This document shows positions 39,721 to 47,807 of a stretch of DNA of 64,000 nt, piece by piece. This DNA comes from Zhuqueibacter pondensis (GTDB lineage Bacteria > Zhuqueibacterota > Zhuqueibacteria > Zhuqueibacterales > Zhuqueibacteraceae). The stretch spans positions 62,001 to 126,000 of the forward strand of contig JAPDQK010000009.1 of NCBI GenBank assembly GCA_034505955.1. Direction: 5' to 3'. The position numbers were made by a program, and so were the translations under genes. The stretch's first letter is position 1. Each line of letters begins with the position of its first letter. Below the pieces are notes generated by a model. It was not told the origin of the DNA, searched no databases, and worked only from the letters and a program-made list of their open reading frames with translations.

Positions 39721-40983
39721 TCACCTTACAGACGGATTAAAATATCCGAACCGCACGTTTGGAAATCGTTCACGAACTTTTTGAAGCAGCACCGGCATCC
39801 CCAAAACTCTTGTCGCAGGCCGCTCATCCGGCAACCCGATCGTGTCCACATACCAGTCCGGATCGATGTTCAAATTGCGCCACTGAATCATCCGGGGGTT
39901 GGTCGTTTCGATCAACTTCGAAAACGCCACGAATTCCTCTTCATCATCAGTGACGCCAGGAAAACAAAGATAATTGATCGAAGTCCACAAGCCGTGTCGC
40001 TGTGCACGCCGGATACTCTCCACCACATCGGCAAAGCAATAGTGGCGTGGTTGATAATAGCTGCCATAAATTCTCTCGCGCGCGCTGTTCAGTGAAACCC
40101 GAATGCTGTCCAGGCCGGCATCGATGAGGCGGGACAAAACCTCGGGAAGACTGCCGTTGGTGTTGAGATGAATGGTGCCGCGATTGGTTTGTCGACGAAT
40201 CTTTTTAATCGCGGCGGCGATCAAGGCGCCCTGTAACAGTGGCTCGCCTTCACAACCTTGACCAAAACTGATGATCGCTTTCGGGGCATTCTCGAGATGC
40301 GGAACGGCGATTTCCACCATCTCCTCGACCGTTGGGACAAAGCGCAACCGTTCCTGCGGAGATTGAACCGTATCCGGTGGCTGTTCGGAAATGCAGCCAA
40401 CACAGGAGGCATTGCAGGCCGCGGAAACCGCAAGCGGGGCCTCCCAACGATTCAAAAAAAGATTTTGTGCATTCGGACAGCCATACCGCAAGGCACAGTT
40501 GATACCCAAATGGGCAATCAGTCGATTCCTGGGAAATTGCCTGCTGCGTTGCGCCACCAGCTTTTTGATTTTCTCGAGCGAAAATTGTTTGGGATCGTGC
40601 TTGACGTCGTCATCAACGCGCTGGGCCGGAACATGAAATCGCCCACGATACCAACAGACGGCGCTGTACGCATAAAGAGGAAGTAATGGCGCATCGCTGT
40701 GGCAATGATACGCAGCCAGGGAGAAGATTGTGTACCCAGGCGGCAAAAAAGCCGCGACCGCCGAAAACTCGTCCAAAACTCGAAATGCACCGTCATTTAC
40801 CGCAAAGCCCAGTGGCTGACGCTGCGGCAAAAAATAAAGCCGGCTGCTCTCCGGTAATGGAATCAAGACGGAGGGATCAAGCGGATAGATTTCACGGCCA
40901 CTGCGACCAGTCGCGTGAAAATCGGGCATATCAAAAATCTCGCCAGCGGCATTGGCCACGACGAGTTTGGGGAATTCAGGCAT
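39721..40983 (-). CDS. Radical SAM protein
   Basis: 420 residues. The [4Fe-4S] cluster motif CNASCVGC (C190, C194, C197) is in the normal C-x3-C-x2-C spacing. The barrel follows with ISFGQGCEGEPLL, IHLNTNGS, LDSIRVSLNSA and YLCFPGVTD. The 190-residue N-terminal extension has two more Cys (INCALRYGCPNAQN) that might hold another cluster. The protein resembles uncharacterised radical SAM enzymes with the GEP motif. No substrate peptide or pathway neighbour is obvious. It is divergently transcribed from the polyferredoxin gene, with which it could share redox needs. Confidence 0.85.
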   Translation of the reverse strand: MPEFPKLVVANAAGEIFDMPDFHATGRSGREIYPLDPSVLIPLPESSRLYFLPQRQPLGFAVNDGAFRVLDEFSAVAAFLPPGYTIFSLAAYHCHSDAPLLPLYAYSAVCWYRGRFHVPAQRVDDDVKHDPKQFSLEKIKKLVAQRSRQFPRNRLIAHLGINCALRYGCPNAQNLFLNRWEAPLAVSAACNASCVGCISEQPPDTVQSPQERLRFVPTVEEMVEIAVPHLENAPKAIISFGQGCEGEPLLQGALIAAAIKKIRRQTNRGTIHLNTNGSLPEVLSRLIDAGLDSIRVSLNSARERIYGSYYQPRHYCFADVVESIRRAQRHGLWTSINYLCFPGVTDDEEEFVAFSKLIETTNPRMIQWRNLNIDPDWYVDTIGLPDERPATRVLGMPVLLQKVRERFPNVRFGYFNPSVR

Positions 40984-41248
40984 ATTGACGCAATCAGGAT
41001 TTAAAACACATTACGAATTTGGTGAAAAAAATGCAAGTGCTATCTTTTTCAAGGAATTGCTGCAGCAAAAATCTCCCATTGGTGATACCACCAAGTATTT
41101 TTGATTATTTCAGACGATAGAATCCGATTTGGCATGAAAATTGAATTCTTCCAAAACAATCTGGCGTGAAGACTTTGGGTTAATACTATGAAACTGAAAA
41201 CTTAACTTCATCTGAAGAAACCGGTTATTTTTCAAACTTGAGAAAAAC
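40984..41248. other. Divergent intergenic region
   Basis: About 265 AT-rich bases between the radical SAM gene (minus) and the polyferredoxin gene (plus). It must hold both promoters. I see no clear pair of boxes and no repeat. Confidence 0.35.
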
Positions 41249-42514
41249 ATGCCAAATTTTATTGAAAACGAAAAAGATGTGGCGCGTACCGATGAGCCGT
41301 TGGAGCAGTCCGCCGAATCGACGAAAATGACATGCGATCATCTTCAGAAACGGGTTGCTTGGGAAAGTACACCCCCCAAAATGGCGAAGCGACCAAAGAA
41401 GAAGGTTCCACCAGCACTTCGGCGCAGAGTCAATTTCTCGTCCGTGCAAGGTTGGAACAAGCGCGTTCTCTGGCGGTTGCAAGAAGACTCACAGTTTCAG
41501 CGTGTCATCGTCCAAATCGCGTTTGCGCTATTATGCATCTGGATCGGCGTCGAATTCCATTTCTTCATGCAGTGGGGCTTGTCCGCCGGAGAAAAGCCTT
41601 TCTTCCCCCGTCCTCCCGGTGTTGAAGGTTTCCTGCCGATCAGTGCGCTGATCAGTTTGAAATATTGGGTGCTGACGGGAATCATTAACACAATTCATCC
41701 TGCCGGACTTTTTATTTTGCTCGCGGTCCTGGCGACCGGGCTGTTGCTCAAAAGATCATTTTGCAGTTGGCTTTGTCCAATCGGGACGTTGAGCGAATCG
41801 CTCTGGCGCCTTGGCGGGAAATTGTTCGGCAGCAATTACCGCGTAAATCGATGGCTGGACTACCCGCTGCGCGCGCTCAAGTATCTGCTGTTGCTTTTCT
41901 TTGTCTGGGCAATTTGGCAAATGGACGTGCCGGCGCTGACCGCTTTTATTTACAGCCCATACAACAAAGTTGCCGATGTCAAGATGTATCTCTTTTTTGC
42001 CCAGCTCTCGAAATTTGCGTTGTGGACGATCTTCATTCTCATGCTGCTCTCGCTCCCCATCAAAAACTTTTGGTGCCGGTATCTTTGTCCCTACGGTGGG
42101 CTGCTCGCGATCTTGAGCTGGCTCAGCCCGTTGAAAATCACACGTAACCAGTCGACCTGCATCGACTGCGAGCTGTGCACGAAAGCCTGCCCGGCGAACA
42201 TTGTCGTGCACAAGGCGAAGCGCGTATGGAGTGATGAATGCACCGCCTGCCTGGCGTGTGTGCAAGCCTGTCCGGTCAGAGAAACGCTGGATGTGCGCAC
42301 CGGCATCATGAACAAAAAAATTCCACACAGTGTCTTTGCCAGTCTGGTTGTCGGGCTGTTTGTCGCCATCACCGGCCTGGCGATGCTGATGGGAAAATGG
42401 CAGAATGCCATTTCCAAAGAAGAGTATCTCGAGCACTTTCAGCAGATCAACTCCCCTTTATATCAACATAACCGCGGGCAGGTACCAACCGAAGCGCCGG
42501 AAGGAGAGCGATGA
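41249..42514 (+). CDS. NapH/CcoG-like membrane protein with 4Fe-4S clusters
   Basis: 421 residues. A 95-residue polar N-terminus precedes about five membrane segments. Two CxxxCP motifs (CSWLCPIGTLSE and CRYLCPYGGLLA) mark the Fer4_5 domain. Two ferredoxin motifs follow (CIDCELCTKACP and CTACLACVQACP), then a last membrane helix. Related proteins pass electrons from quinol to periplasmic or cytoplasmic acceptors (NapH, RdxA/CcoG). No nitrate reductase or oxidase genes are adjacent, so the partner is unknown. GAG six bases before the ATG is a weak ribosome site. It may pair with the divergently encoded radical SAM enzyme, but this is only a positional hint. Confidence 0.88.
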   Translation: MPNFIENEKDVARTDEPLEQSAESTKMTCDHLQKRVAWESTPPKMAKRPKKKVPPALRRRVNFSSVQGWNKRVLWRLQEDSQFQRVIVQIAFALLCIWIGVEFHFFMQWGLSAGEKPFFPRPPGVEGFLPISALISLKYWVLTGIINTIHPAGLFILLAVLATGLLLKRSFCSWLCPIGTLSESLWRLGGKLFGSNYRVNRWLDYPLRALKYLLLLFFVWAIWQMDVPALTAFIYSPYNKVADVKMYLFFAQLSKFALWTIFILMLLSLPIKNFWCRYLCPYGGLLAILSWLSPLKITRNQSTCIDCELCTKACPANIVVHKAKRVWSDECTACLACVQACPVRETLDVRTGIMNKKIPHSVFASLVVGLFVAITGLAMLMGKWQNAISKEEYLEHFQQINSPLYQHNRGQVPTEAPEGER

Positions 42515-43006
42515 ACAACATGAGCCAATCTTGAAAAATTTCAAATCGACAATATTCCCACCTGAATTCAAAAGAGCACAATCCCCTGCAACTTTTTCCA
42601 ATCCGCCTATCCGGGTTTGCAAAATGCGTTCGGTTATCCATTTTGCTCAGAAAAGCCGTGAAAACGGCTCAAACGGCTGAATGGTTTCTCATGAGTACCG
42701 CGATTAATCGTGGTACTCATGAGAAACAATAGTTCTTGTTAATCCTGCGGGCGCAACCGCTTCAGCGGTTTTGCTGATTTGATTGGATAACCGCAAAACA
42801 AGCGGATTAAGGTATATATTTCATGTTTGCGGATGCAATCACAGGCGCATCCAGAAGGATGAGTCGGAGGATGCGGCGGATGCCGATAGCGCAACGGGCC
42901 ACCAAATACCGCCAAGCTCCGTGCGCCAACTGTTGATGGGTGGCGCCGGACTGGCATGTACAAGCCAAGAGTCAGGTTGTCGTGCTGCTAAATGAAGGTT
43001 GGTGAG
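42515..43006. other. Intergenic region with palindrome and hairpins
   Basis: About 490 bases without a convincing gene. It includes the 44-bp palindrome at 42684-42727 and a hairpin AACCGCTTCAGCGGTT near 42751-42766 followed by a short T run, which may end transcription from the polyferredoxin gene. Short open frames at 42739-43021 on both strands show no known domain. Confidence 0.4.
42684..42727. repeat. 44-bp near-perfect palindrome
   Basis: GTTTCTCATGAGTACC (42684-42699) and GGTACTCATGAGAAAC (42712-42727) are exact reverse complements. The centre CGATTAATCG is itself palindromic, so only one central pair (G/T) breaks the symmetry. No similar sequence was seen elsewhere in the window. Confidence 0.8.
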
Positions 43007-44188
43007 ATGTTGACGTTTCACCCAAATCAGAAACTTGCAAGGGAGATCAATACCGGTGTGCCCGCCGGGCGTTGCTCACTGAAGCACGCAGGTTGTGTCA
43101 TAATCTGTGGATTGCTCGCAATTACGCTGACCGGCTTCCAGGAAGAGTCACTTGATGCTGTCGCCTACTATAATCGCGGCAAAATCTTCTATCAGAAGCG
43201 TGATTATGACAATGCCATTGCCGATCTTAATGTGGCGATCAAGATCAAGCCGGATTATGCCAATGCCTATCTCAGTCGGGGCAATGCCTACTACGATAAG
43301 GGCAATTACGAGCGGGCGATTGCGGATTACGATCAAACCCTGAAGCTCCGGCCCAACGACGCTACGGCCTACAACAATCGCGGCAACGCCTACCTCCTGA
43401 AAAAAGATTTCAGTCGCGCCATCGCGGACTTCACTCGAGCCACAAAACTCAAGCCGAACTTGGCCGAGGCCTACTGTAATCGCGGGATCGCTTACATGCG
43501 TTGTGGTGACTATGATCGCGCGATTGCTGATTTCAGTCAGGCCCTTGAGCGCAGACCAGAAGATGCTGAAACGTACTATAATCGCGGCAAGGCCTATTAT
43601 TACCAGCGCGCTTATGACCGTGCTCTGGCCGACTTCAGCCGTGCGATCAAGCTCAAGCCAAGATTCGCGGAAGCATACACGCATCGAGGAATGGCCTATC
43701 TCAAGAAAAGAGTGTTCGACCTCGCCATTGAAGATTTCACGTGCGTGATCAAACTCAAACCTGACTTGGCCGCAGCCCATGCCCATCGTGGCACGGCTTA
43801 CGCGCAAAAAGGCCGCTTCAGTCGCGCCATTGCCGACTATGACCTTGCGATCAGACTCCGGCGTGAACAAGCCATCGCCGCCAAGAATCGTCGTGGCGAC
43901 TTCGACCAGACCATCAAACTCAGTCCAGAAGACGCTGATCTCTACTACCACCGCGGCCGTGCCTACCATGCCCTCGGCAAGCCTGACCGCGCCATCGCCG
44001 ATTACACGCAAGCCATCAATATCCAACCCAGCCATGCCAACGCGTATTACAGTCGTGGTTTGGCCTACTACGACAAAGGCAACAGGTACAAGGCCATTTC
44101 CGATTTTTCCAAAGTCGACGAACTGACCAAGGACGTCATTTTGCGCAAAAGAGCGAGCAAATATCTCCAGGCCCTGGGGGTGAATTGA
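43007..44188 (+). CDS. Tetratricopeptide-repeat protein
   Basis: About 393 residues made almost entirely of nine to ten TPR units of 34 residues (pattern AYYNRGxxYxxxxDYDxAIADxxxAIKLKP). One hydrophobic segment near the N-terminus (HAGCVIICGLLAITLTGF) acts as a signal or anchor, so the repeats are probably outside the cytoplasm. One unit near residue 300 is shortened (AIAAKNRRGDFDQTIKLSP), which suggests an internal deletion that kept frame. TPRs bind other proteins. No enzymatic part exists. The first ATG is at 42992. I prefer 43007, which has AAGG eight to nine bases upstream, but this is uncertain. Confidence 0.85.
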   Translation: MLTFHPNQKLAREINTGVPAGRCSLKHAGCVIICGLLAITLTGFQEESLDAVAYYNRGKIFYQKRDYDNAIADLNVAIKIKPDYANAYLSRGNAYYDKGNYERAIADYDQTLKLRPNDATAYNNRGNAYLLKKDFSRAIADFTRATKLKPNLAEAYCNRGIAYMRCGDYDRAIADFSQALERRPEDAETYYNRGKAYYYQRAYDRALADFSRAIKLKPRFAEAYTHRGMAYLKKRVFDLAIEDFTCVIKLKPDLAAAHAHRGTAYAQKGRFSRAIADYDLAIRLRREQAIAAKNRRGDFDQTIKLSPEDADLYYHRGRAYHALGKPDRAIADYTQAINIQPSHANAYYSRGLAYYDKGNRYKAISDFSKVDELTKDVILRKRASKYLQALGVN

Positions 44189-44190
44189 AA

Positions 44191-44222
44191 GCAAACAGCA
44201 AACAGAAAAAAGCAAACAGCAC
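44191..44222. repeat. GCAAACAG-word repeat tract (single-sided)
   Basis: GCAAACAGCAAACAG, then AAAAAAGCAAACAGC. It uses the words found in the hairpin at 8723-8787, but here only one arm is present. It follows the TPR gene stop by two bases. Confidence 0.5.
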
Positions 44223-44294
44223 TAGGGAAAAAAGGGCTTGCGAATTCAAAATTCTCGTCTTAAATTTCTGACAGAAGTTTTGCCAGAAAATGCG

Positions 44295-44615
44295 ATGAAA
44301 ACGATTTCCCAAAATCTGCTGGACGAGATCACGCGTCGTCTTGTTGCAGAGCTGAAGCCGGAAAAGATCATCCTGTTTGGATCGCATGCCTGGGGCCAGC
44401 CGGACGAGGACAGTGATCTCGACTTGTTGGTGATCGTGCCGGAAAGCAATGAGCCGCCAACCAAACGCGCGACTCGCGCCCATCGCTGCATGGTTGGCTT
44501 AATGGCTCCGATGGAAATCCTGGTGCGCACACGCGCAGAGGTAGAACGGCACAGCCGTGTTTATGCCTCCTTGATTAGTGAGATCCTGGAGCGAGGGAAA
44601 GTACTGTATGGATGA
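44295..44615 (+). CDS. MNT-type nucleotidyltransferase (HEPN/MNT antitoxin)
   Basis: 106 residues. The minimal nucleotidyltransferase signature is complete: FGSHAWGQPDEDSDLDLLV, with the GSxA and paired Asp of the catalytic site. In type VII toxin-antitoxin pairs the MNT protein adds AMP to a HEPN RNase toxin and silences it. The reading frame overlaps the start of a HEPN-like sequence by eight bases, the usual gene order. The partner is broken, so this antitoxin appears orphaned. The start at the ATG at 44295 fits the family. The longer frame to 44238 adds residues of poor quality. Confidence 0.85.
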   Translation: MKTISQNLLDEITRRLVAELKPEKIILFGSHAWGQPDEDSDLDLLVIVPESNEPPTKRATRAHRCMVGLMAPMEILVRTRAEVERHSRVYASLISEILERGKVLYG

Positions 44616-44754
44616 AGCGTAACGAGATTTAGTCAAAGCGTGGCTGATCAAAGCGCAACACGACTTGGCTGCCGCAGTGTTTGGCAATTCGTGCTGTCGG
44701 TGTTGCAGGCGGAAGTCCATCCGTAATGTAACGTTCCTTTTATCTTACCCATAG
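44608..44754 (+). pseudogene. Remnant of a HEPN-domain toxin gene
   Basis: The frame starts with the ATG at 44608 inside the end of the MNT gene and reads MDEA, a TAA stop at 44620-44622, then RDLVKAWLIKAQHDLAAAVF, which is the first helix of a HEPN domain. After that the sequence loses similarity and stops at 44754. The RNase motif RxxxxH, normally near the C-terminus, is absent. Both a nonsense change and a large deletion are therefore present. Confidence 0.75.
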
Positions 44755-44856
44755 GTGTTAATCATAATCTTCTGCCAATTGACCCCGACGCGCAAATTCC
44801 TTTGCTCAGCGTATGGTCCCCCCATAAAGATAGCCGCCATTCAATGACATTTTTTG

Positions 44857-44885
44857 TTGACCGGCCACTTGGAGTGACCGGTCAA
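44857..44885. terminator. Possible terminator stem-loop
   Basis: TTGACCGGCCA / TGACCGGTCAA forms an 11-base stem with one mismatch and a short loop. On the plus strand TATCATTTTTT follows it. It lies just past the end of the small membrane-protein gene (minus) and downstream of the HEPN remnant (plus), so it may act in either direction. Confidence 0.45.
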
Positions 44886-44902
44886 TATCATTTTTTCCGA
44901 TT

Positions 44903-45463
44903 TCACGCAACTGCCGGCTTGATTCTCCACGCGATCACCAGCCCGGCGATGATCCACGCGACAACGAGATCTGCGGACATCACCAAAGTATAATCTGCGG
45001 GAAAATAAAACCAGTTCCACGAGGTGACATGCGAAACCAGCGCCGCAAAAACGCCCAGAAGTCCCACAAAGGCGACACGTTGAACATAGGTTTTCAGTTT
45101 GTCAACCGCTTGTGAGAGCAGATAAGCCGCCAATATCGCGGTGATCAGATTCAGCAAAAGGCCGCGCACAAAGAGCATTGGCGCCATCGGATCTCGTCCT
45201 TCGGCGAGGTACACCAGAAAGCCCAGTGGGCCGCGTTTATGCTTCTCGGTGAAAGCTTGCATTTCCGCCTCGGAGTGTGGCTCGCCGGGAAAATAGAACA
45301 CGCCGGTCGTGGTGAGGTTGGCACGCAGATTTTCCACGATGGCATCCTCATTGGCGAGGCTGTGCATAGTGGTATTATGCCATGGCAACGCCATCCACGA
45401 AATCATTCCCCACACAAATACCGCCAGGCCTCCCAAAAGACCGGCAATGAAAACTCGCTTCAT
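44903..45463 (-). CDS. Small membrane protein of unknown function
   Basis: 186 residues. The N-terminal hydrophobic helix (VFIAGLLGGLAVFVWGMISWM) is followed by an extracytoplasmic region (about 35-95) and three more membrane segments (LFVRGLLLNLITAILAAYLL, VAFVGLLGVFAALVSHV, LVVAWIIAGLVIAWRI). No motif that assigns a function was seen. AAGGAGGT four bases before the ATG at 45463 fixes the start, although the frame extends to 45532. It is divergent from the phosphate locus and separated from it by about 230 bases. Confidence 0.8.
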   Translation of the reverse strand: MKRVFIAGLLGGLAVFVWGMISWMALPWHNTTMHSLANEDAIVENLRANLTTTGVFYFPGEPHSEAEMQAFTEKHKRGPLGFLVYLAEGRDPMAPMLFVRGLLLNLITAILAAYLLSQAVDKLKTYVQRVAFVGLLGVFAALVSHVTSWNWFYFPADYTLVMSADLVVAWIIAGLVIAWRIKPAVA

Positions 45464-45697
45464 AACTACCTCCTTTTGAAGTTCAAACATCTGTAATTGG
45501 AGCCTGGATTTGTGAAGGCTCCATAGCGGCACAATAAAATATATGTAGGATTCAAAGTCAAGATTTTTTTACCTTCCTTCAATAAGCTCTTGTGCTTGGA
45601 TATAAAATTTATTATCTTTTCAACGTAAAAGGATGGTTTATCCTTTGACCAAAACAATTCAATGAGTGCCACGCTACACCTGTCGAGAGATTTTGCC

Positions 45698-46798
45698 ATG
45701 GCATCGCATCTAGAGGAAAGTCTGAAGAGGGGCATCGATCTCATTCGCAGCAAGGTGCTCGAAATGGGCAACCTGGCGGACCGCGCGTTGAAGGCCAGTC
45801 TGCAAGCGCTCGTTGAGCGCAACCGTCAAATGGCCTATTCGGTTATTTTGCGTGATCGATACATCGACGAGCTGGAAAAGGAGCTCGACCGGCTGTGTCT
45901 GGAATTTTTGTTGCGGCAGCAGCCGGTGGCGGCACATCTGCGTTTCGTGTACGCCGCAATCAAGATCAACAACGAGTTGGAACGCATCGGCGATTATGCC
46001 GAAAGCATCGCGCGGCATGTGCTCCGGATCAGCGGCATCGAGCCGCAGCCTTCCTATGCAAAGTTTGTCGAGATTGCCAACCTGGCCATTCCGATGCTGC
46101 GCAATGCGATTCAGGCCTTCGTCGATCAGAACGTGGAGCTGGCGCAAGCGACGACGGAGCTGGAGGGCAAGGTTGATGCCATCCGCAACAATATTCATAC
46201 CGATCTGGTTCGTCTGCGTGCCCAGGGCGAACTGCCCCTGGAAATGTTGGCGCCGCTGACGATCATCGCCAGTCGTTTTGAGCGCGTCGCCGATCAGGCA
46301 TGCAACATTTGCGAAGAGGTACTGTACATGTGCACGGGCGAATACATCAAGCACAAAGGCGCCGAGGTGTTTCGCATGCTGTTCGTGGACGATAGCAACG
46401 CCTGTGTGAGCCAGATGGCCGAGGGCATCGCCAACGCGCTCAATCAGCCCAAGTTTGTGTTCAGCAGCGCCGGAATCTCACCGCGGGCCATTGACCCCAA
46501 TACGGTGCGCTTCATGATGGACAAAGGCATCGACATTTCCCGCCAGACTTCCAAATATCTCAACCAGATTCCCAATCTCGATCATTACCAGGTCATTGTC
46601 GCGCTGTGCAAGGAAGCGGAAGTGGCTTTCCCGCCGGCGCCCACGAAAACCGTCAGCATTGAATGGGAAGTGCAGGATCCCTCGAAGGTCGAAGGTTCGG
46701 AGGAGGAGGTTGGCGCGGCGTATGAAAAAACTTTTCAATATCTGGATACCCATATTCGAGATCTTGTACAGGCGATTCTCGGCGACGAGAAGAAATAA
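45698..46798 (+). CDS. PhoU protein fused to a catalytically dead low-molecular-weight phosphatase/arsenate-reductase-like domain
   Basis: 366 residues from the ATG at 45698 (the frame opens 12 codons earlier without a ribosome site). Residue numbers below count from the upstream start. Residues about 16-225 hold two PhoU three-helix bundles with metal-binding motifs (NNELERIGDYAE and ASRFERVADQACN). From about 236 the sequence follows the LMW phosphatase/ArsC fold: RMLFVDDSNACVSQMAEGIA, FVFSSAGISP, MMDKGIDIS and WEVQDPSK. In active enzymes the loop reads VCxxNxCRSQMAEG. Here the nucleophile Cys is Asp243 and the Arg is Val249, so catalysis should be lost. PhoU proteins link Pst transport to signalling. 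The gene opens the phosphate operon, 52 bases before pstS. Confidence 0.88.
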   Translation: MASHLEESLKRGIDLIRSKVLEMGNLADRALKASLQALVERNRQMAYSVILRDRYIDELEKELDRLCLEFLLRQQPVAAHLRFVYAAIKINNELERIGDYAESIARHVLRISGIEPQPSYAKFVEIANLAIPMLRNAIQAFVDQNVELAQATTELEGKVDAIRNNIHTDLVRLRAQGELPLEMLAPLTIIASRFERVADQACNICEEVLYMCTGEYIKHKGAEVFRMLFVDDSNACVSQMAEGIANALNQPKFVFSSAGISPRAIDPNTVRFMMDKGIDISRQTSKYLNQIPNLDHYQVIVALCKEAEVAFPPAPTKTVSIEWEVQDPSKVEGSEEEVGAAYEKTFQYLDTHIRDLVQAILGDEKK

Positions 46799-46850
46799 GA
46801 ATAAATCGGAAGATCTCGAGGTCATACTTAATCTCAATGAGGAGGAGCAA

Positions 46851-47807
46851 ATGTCAAGTTTCTCACGACAAAAATCTCTTGCCATACTGAGCACGACCGT
46901 CGCCCTATCGGTATTTCTCTGGCAAGCGGGATGCACAAAAAAAAGCGATACCGGCGAAGGGGGTGCTCCGGCCAAGAAAGTGACGATCCAAAATTTAGGC
47001 TCGGACACTATGGTAAATCTGGCACAGGCCTGGGCGGAAGCGTACGCCAAAGTCGATTCCACGGTGTCAGTCGAAGTCTCTGGCGGCGGCTCAGGAACCG
47101 GCATTGCCGCGTTGATCAATGGCACCGTTGACATTGCCAATTGCAGCCGACAAATGCACCCCGATGAGATTGCCCGGGCGAAAGCGAATACCGGCAAAGA
47201 ACCGCACGAATTCATCGTCGGCTATGATGCGCTGGCCGTCTATGTGCATAAAAGCAACCCCTTGGAAGAGGTGACGATCGCGCAGCTTGCGGAAATTTAC
47301 GGCGAAGGCGGCACGATCACGAAGTGGTCACAACTGGGTGTGAAAAATTCAGCCTGCGCCAATGACGAGATTATTCGCATCAGCCGGCAAAATAATTCCG
47401 GCACCTACGAGTACTTCCGTGAAGCCCTGCTCGCCAAGACCCGCGATTTCAAACTTGGCTCCGTCGATATGAACGGCTCCAAAGACGTTGTCGAGCTGGT
47501 CGGCAGGACGCCATGCGCGATTGGTTACAGCGGCATGGGTTACGCCACGAACGAGGTCAAAATGCTGCGGATTGCGAGGATGGCTGGCGAACCCTATTAT
47601 CCCCCCACGGTCGAGAACACGCTCAATCATACCTACCCGATCTCGCGCCCACTGTACATGTACACTCTCGGCCCGCCGACCGGACACATCAAAGCCTATC
47701 TTGACTGGATTCTTTCCGAGGACGGCCAAAAGATTGTCGAAGAGACCGGCTATGTGCTGTTGCCCAAATCTGCGGACCTCACTGCCAAAGCCACGGGAAA
47801 GGAATAA
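46851..47807 (+). CDS. pstS: Phosphate-binding lipoprotein PstS
   Basis: 318 residues. A lipoprotein signal ends in LWQAGC, so the protein should be anchored in a membrane by lipid. The PBP-like core shows phosphate-site segments LGSDTMVNL, SGGGSGTGIAAL and RQNNSGTYEYF, typical of PstS/SphX. GAGGAGG five bases before the ATG at 46851 sets the start. The frame continues upstream into phoU but without meaning. The stop abuts the pstC start. Confidence 0.94.
   Translation: MSSFSRQKSLAILSTTVALSVFLWQAGCTKKSDTGEGGAPAKKVTIQNLGSDTMVNLAQAWAEAYAKVDSTVSVEVSGGGSGTGIAALINGTVDIANCSRQMHPDEIARAKANTGKEPHEFIVGYDALAVYVHKSNPLEEVTIAQLAEIYGEGGTITKWSQLGVKNSACANDEIIRISRQNNSGTYEYFREALLAKTRDFKLGSVDMNGSKDVVELVGRTPCAIGYSGMGYATNEVKMLRIARMAGEPYYPPTVENTLNHTYPISRPLYMYTLGPPTGHIKAYLDWILSEDGQKIVEETGYVLLPKSADLTAKATGKE

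Noticed and set aside
42739..42995. Small genes upstream of the TPR gene on both strands
   Set aside because: Neither frame has a ribosome site, a domain or plausible composition.
43148..44215. 355-residue open frame antisense to the TPR gene
   Set aside because: It mirrors the periodic TPR codons on the other strand and has no ribosome site or known domain.
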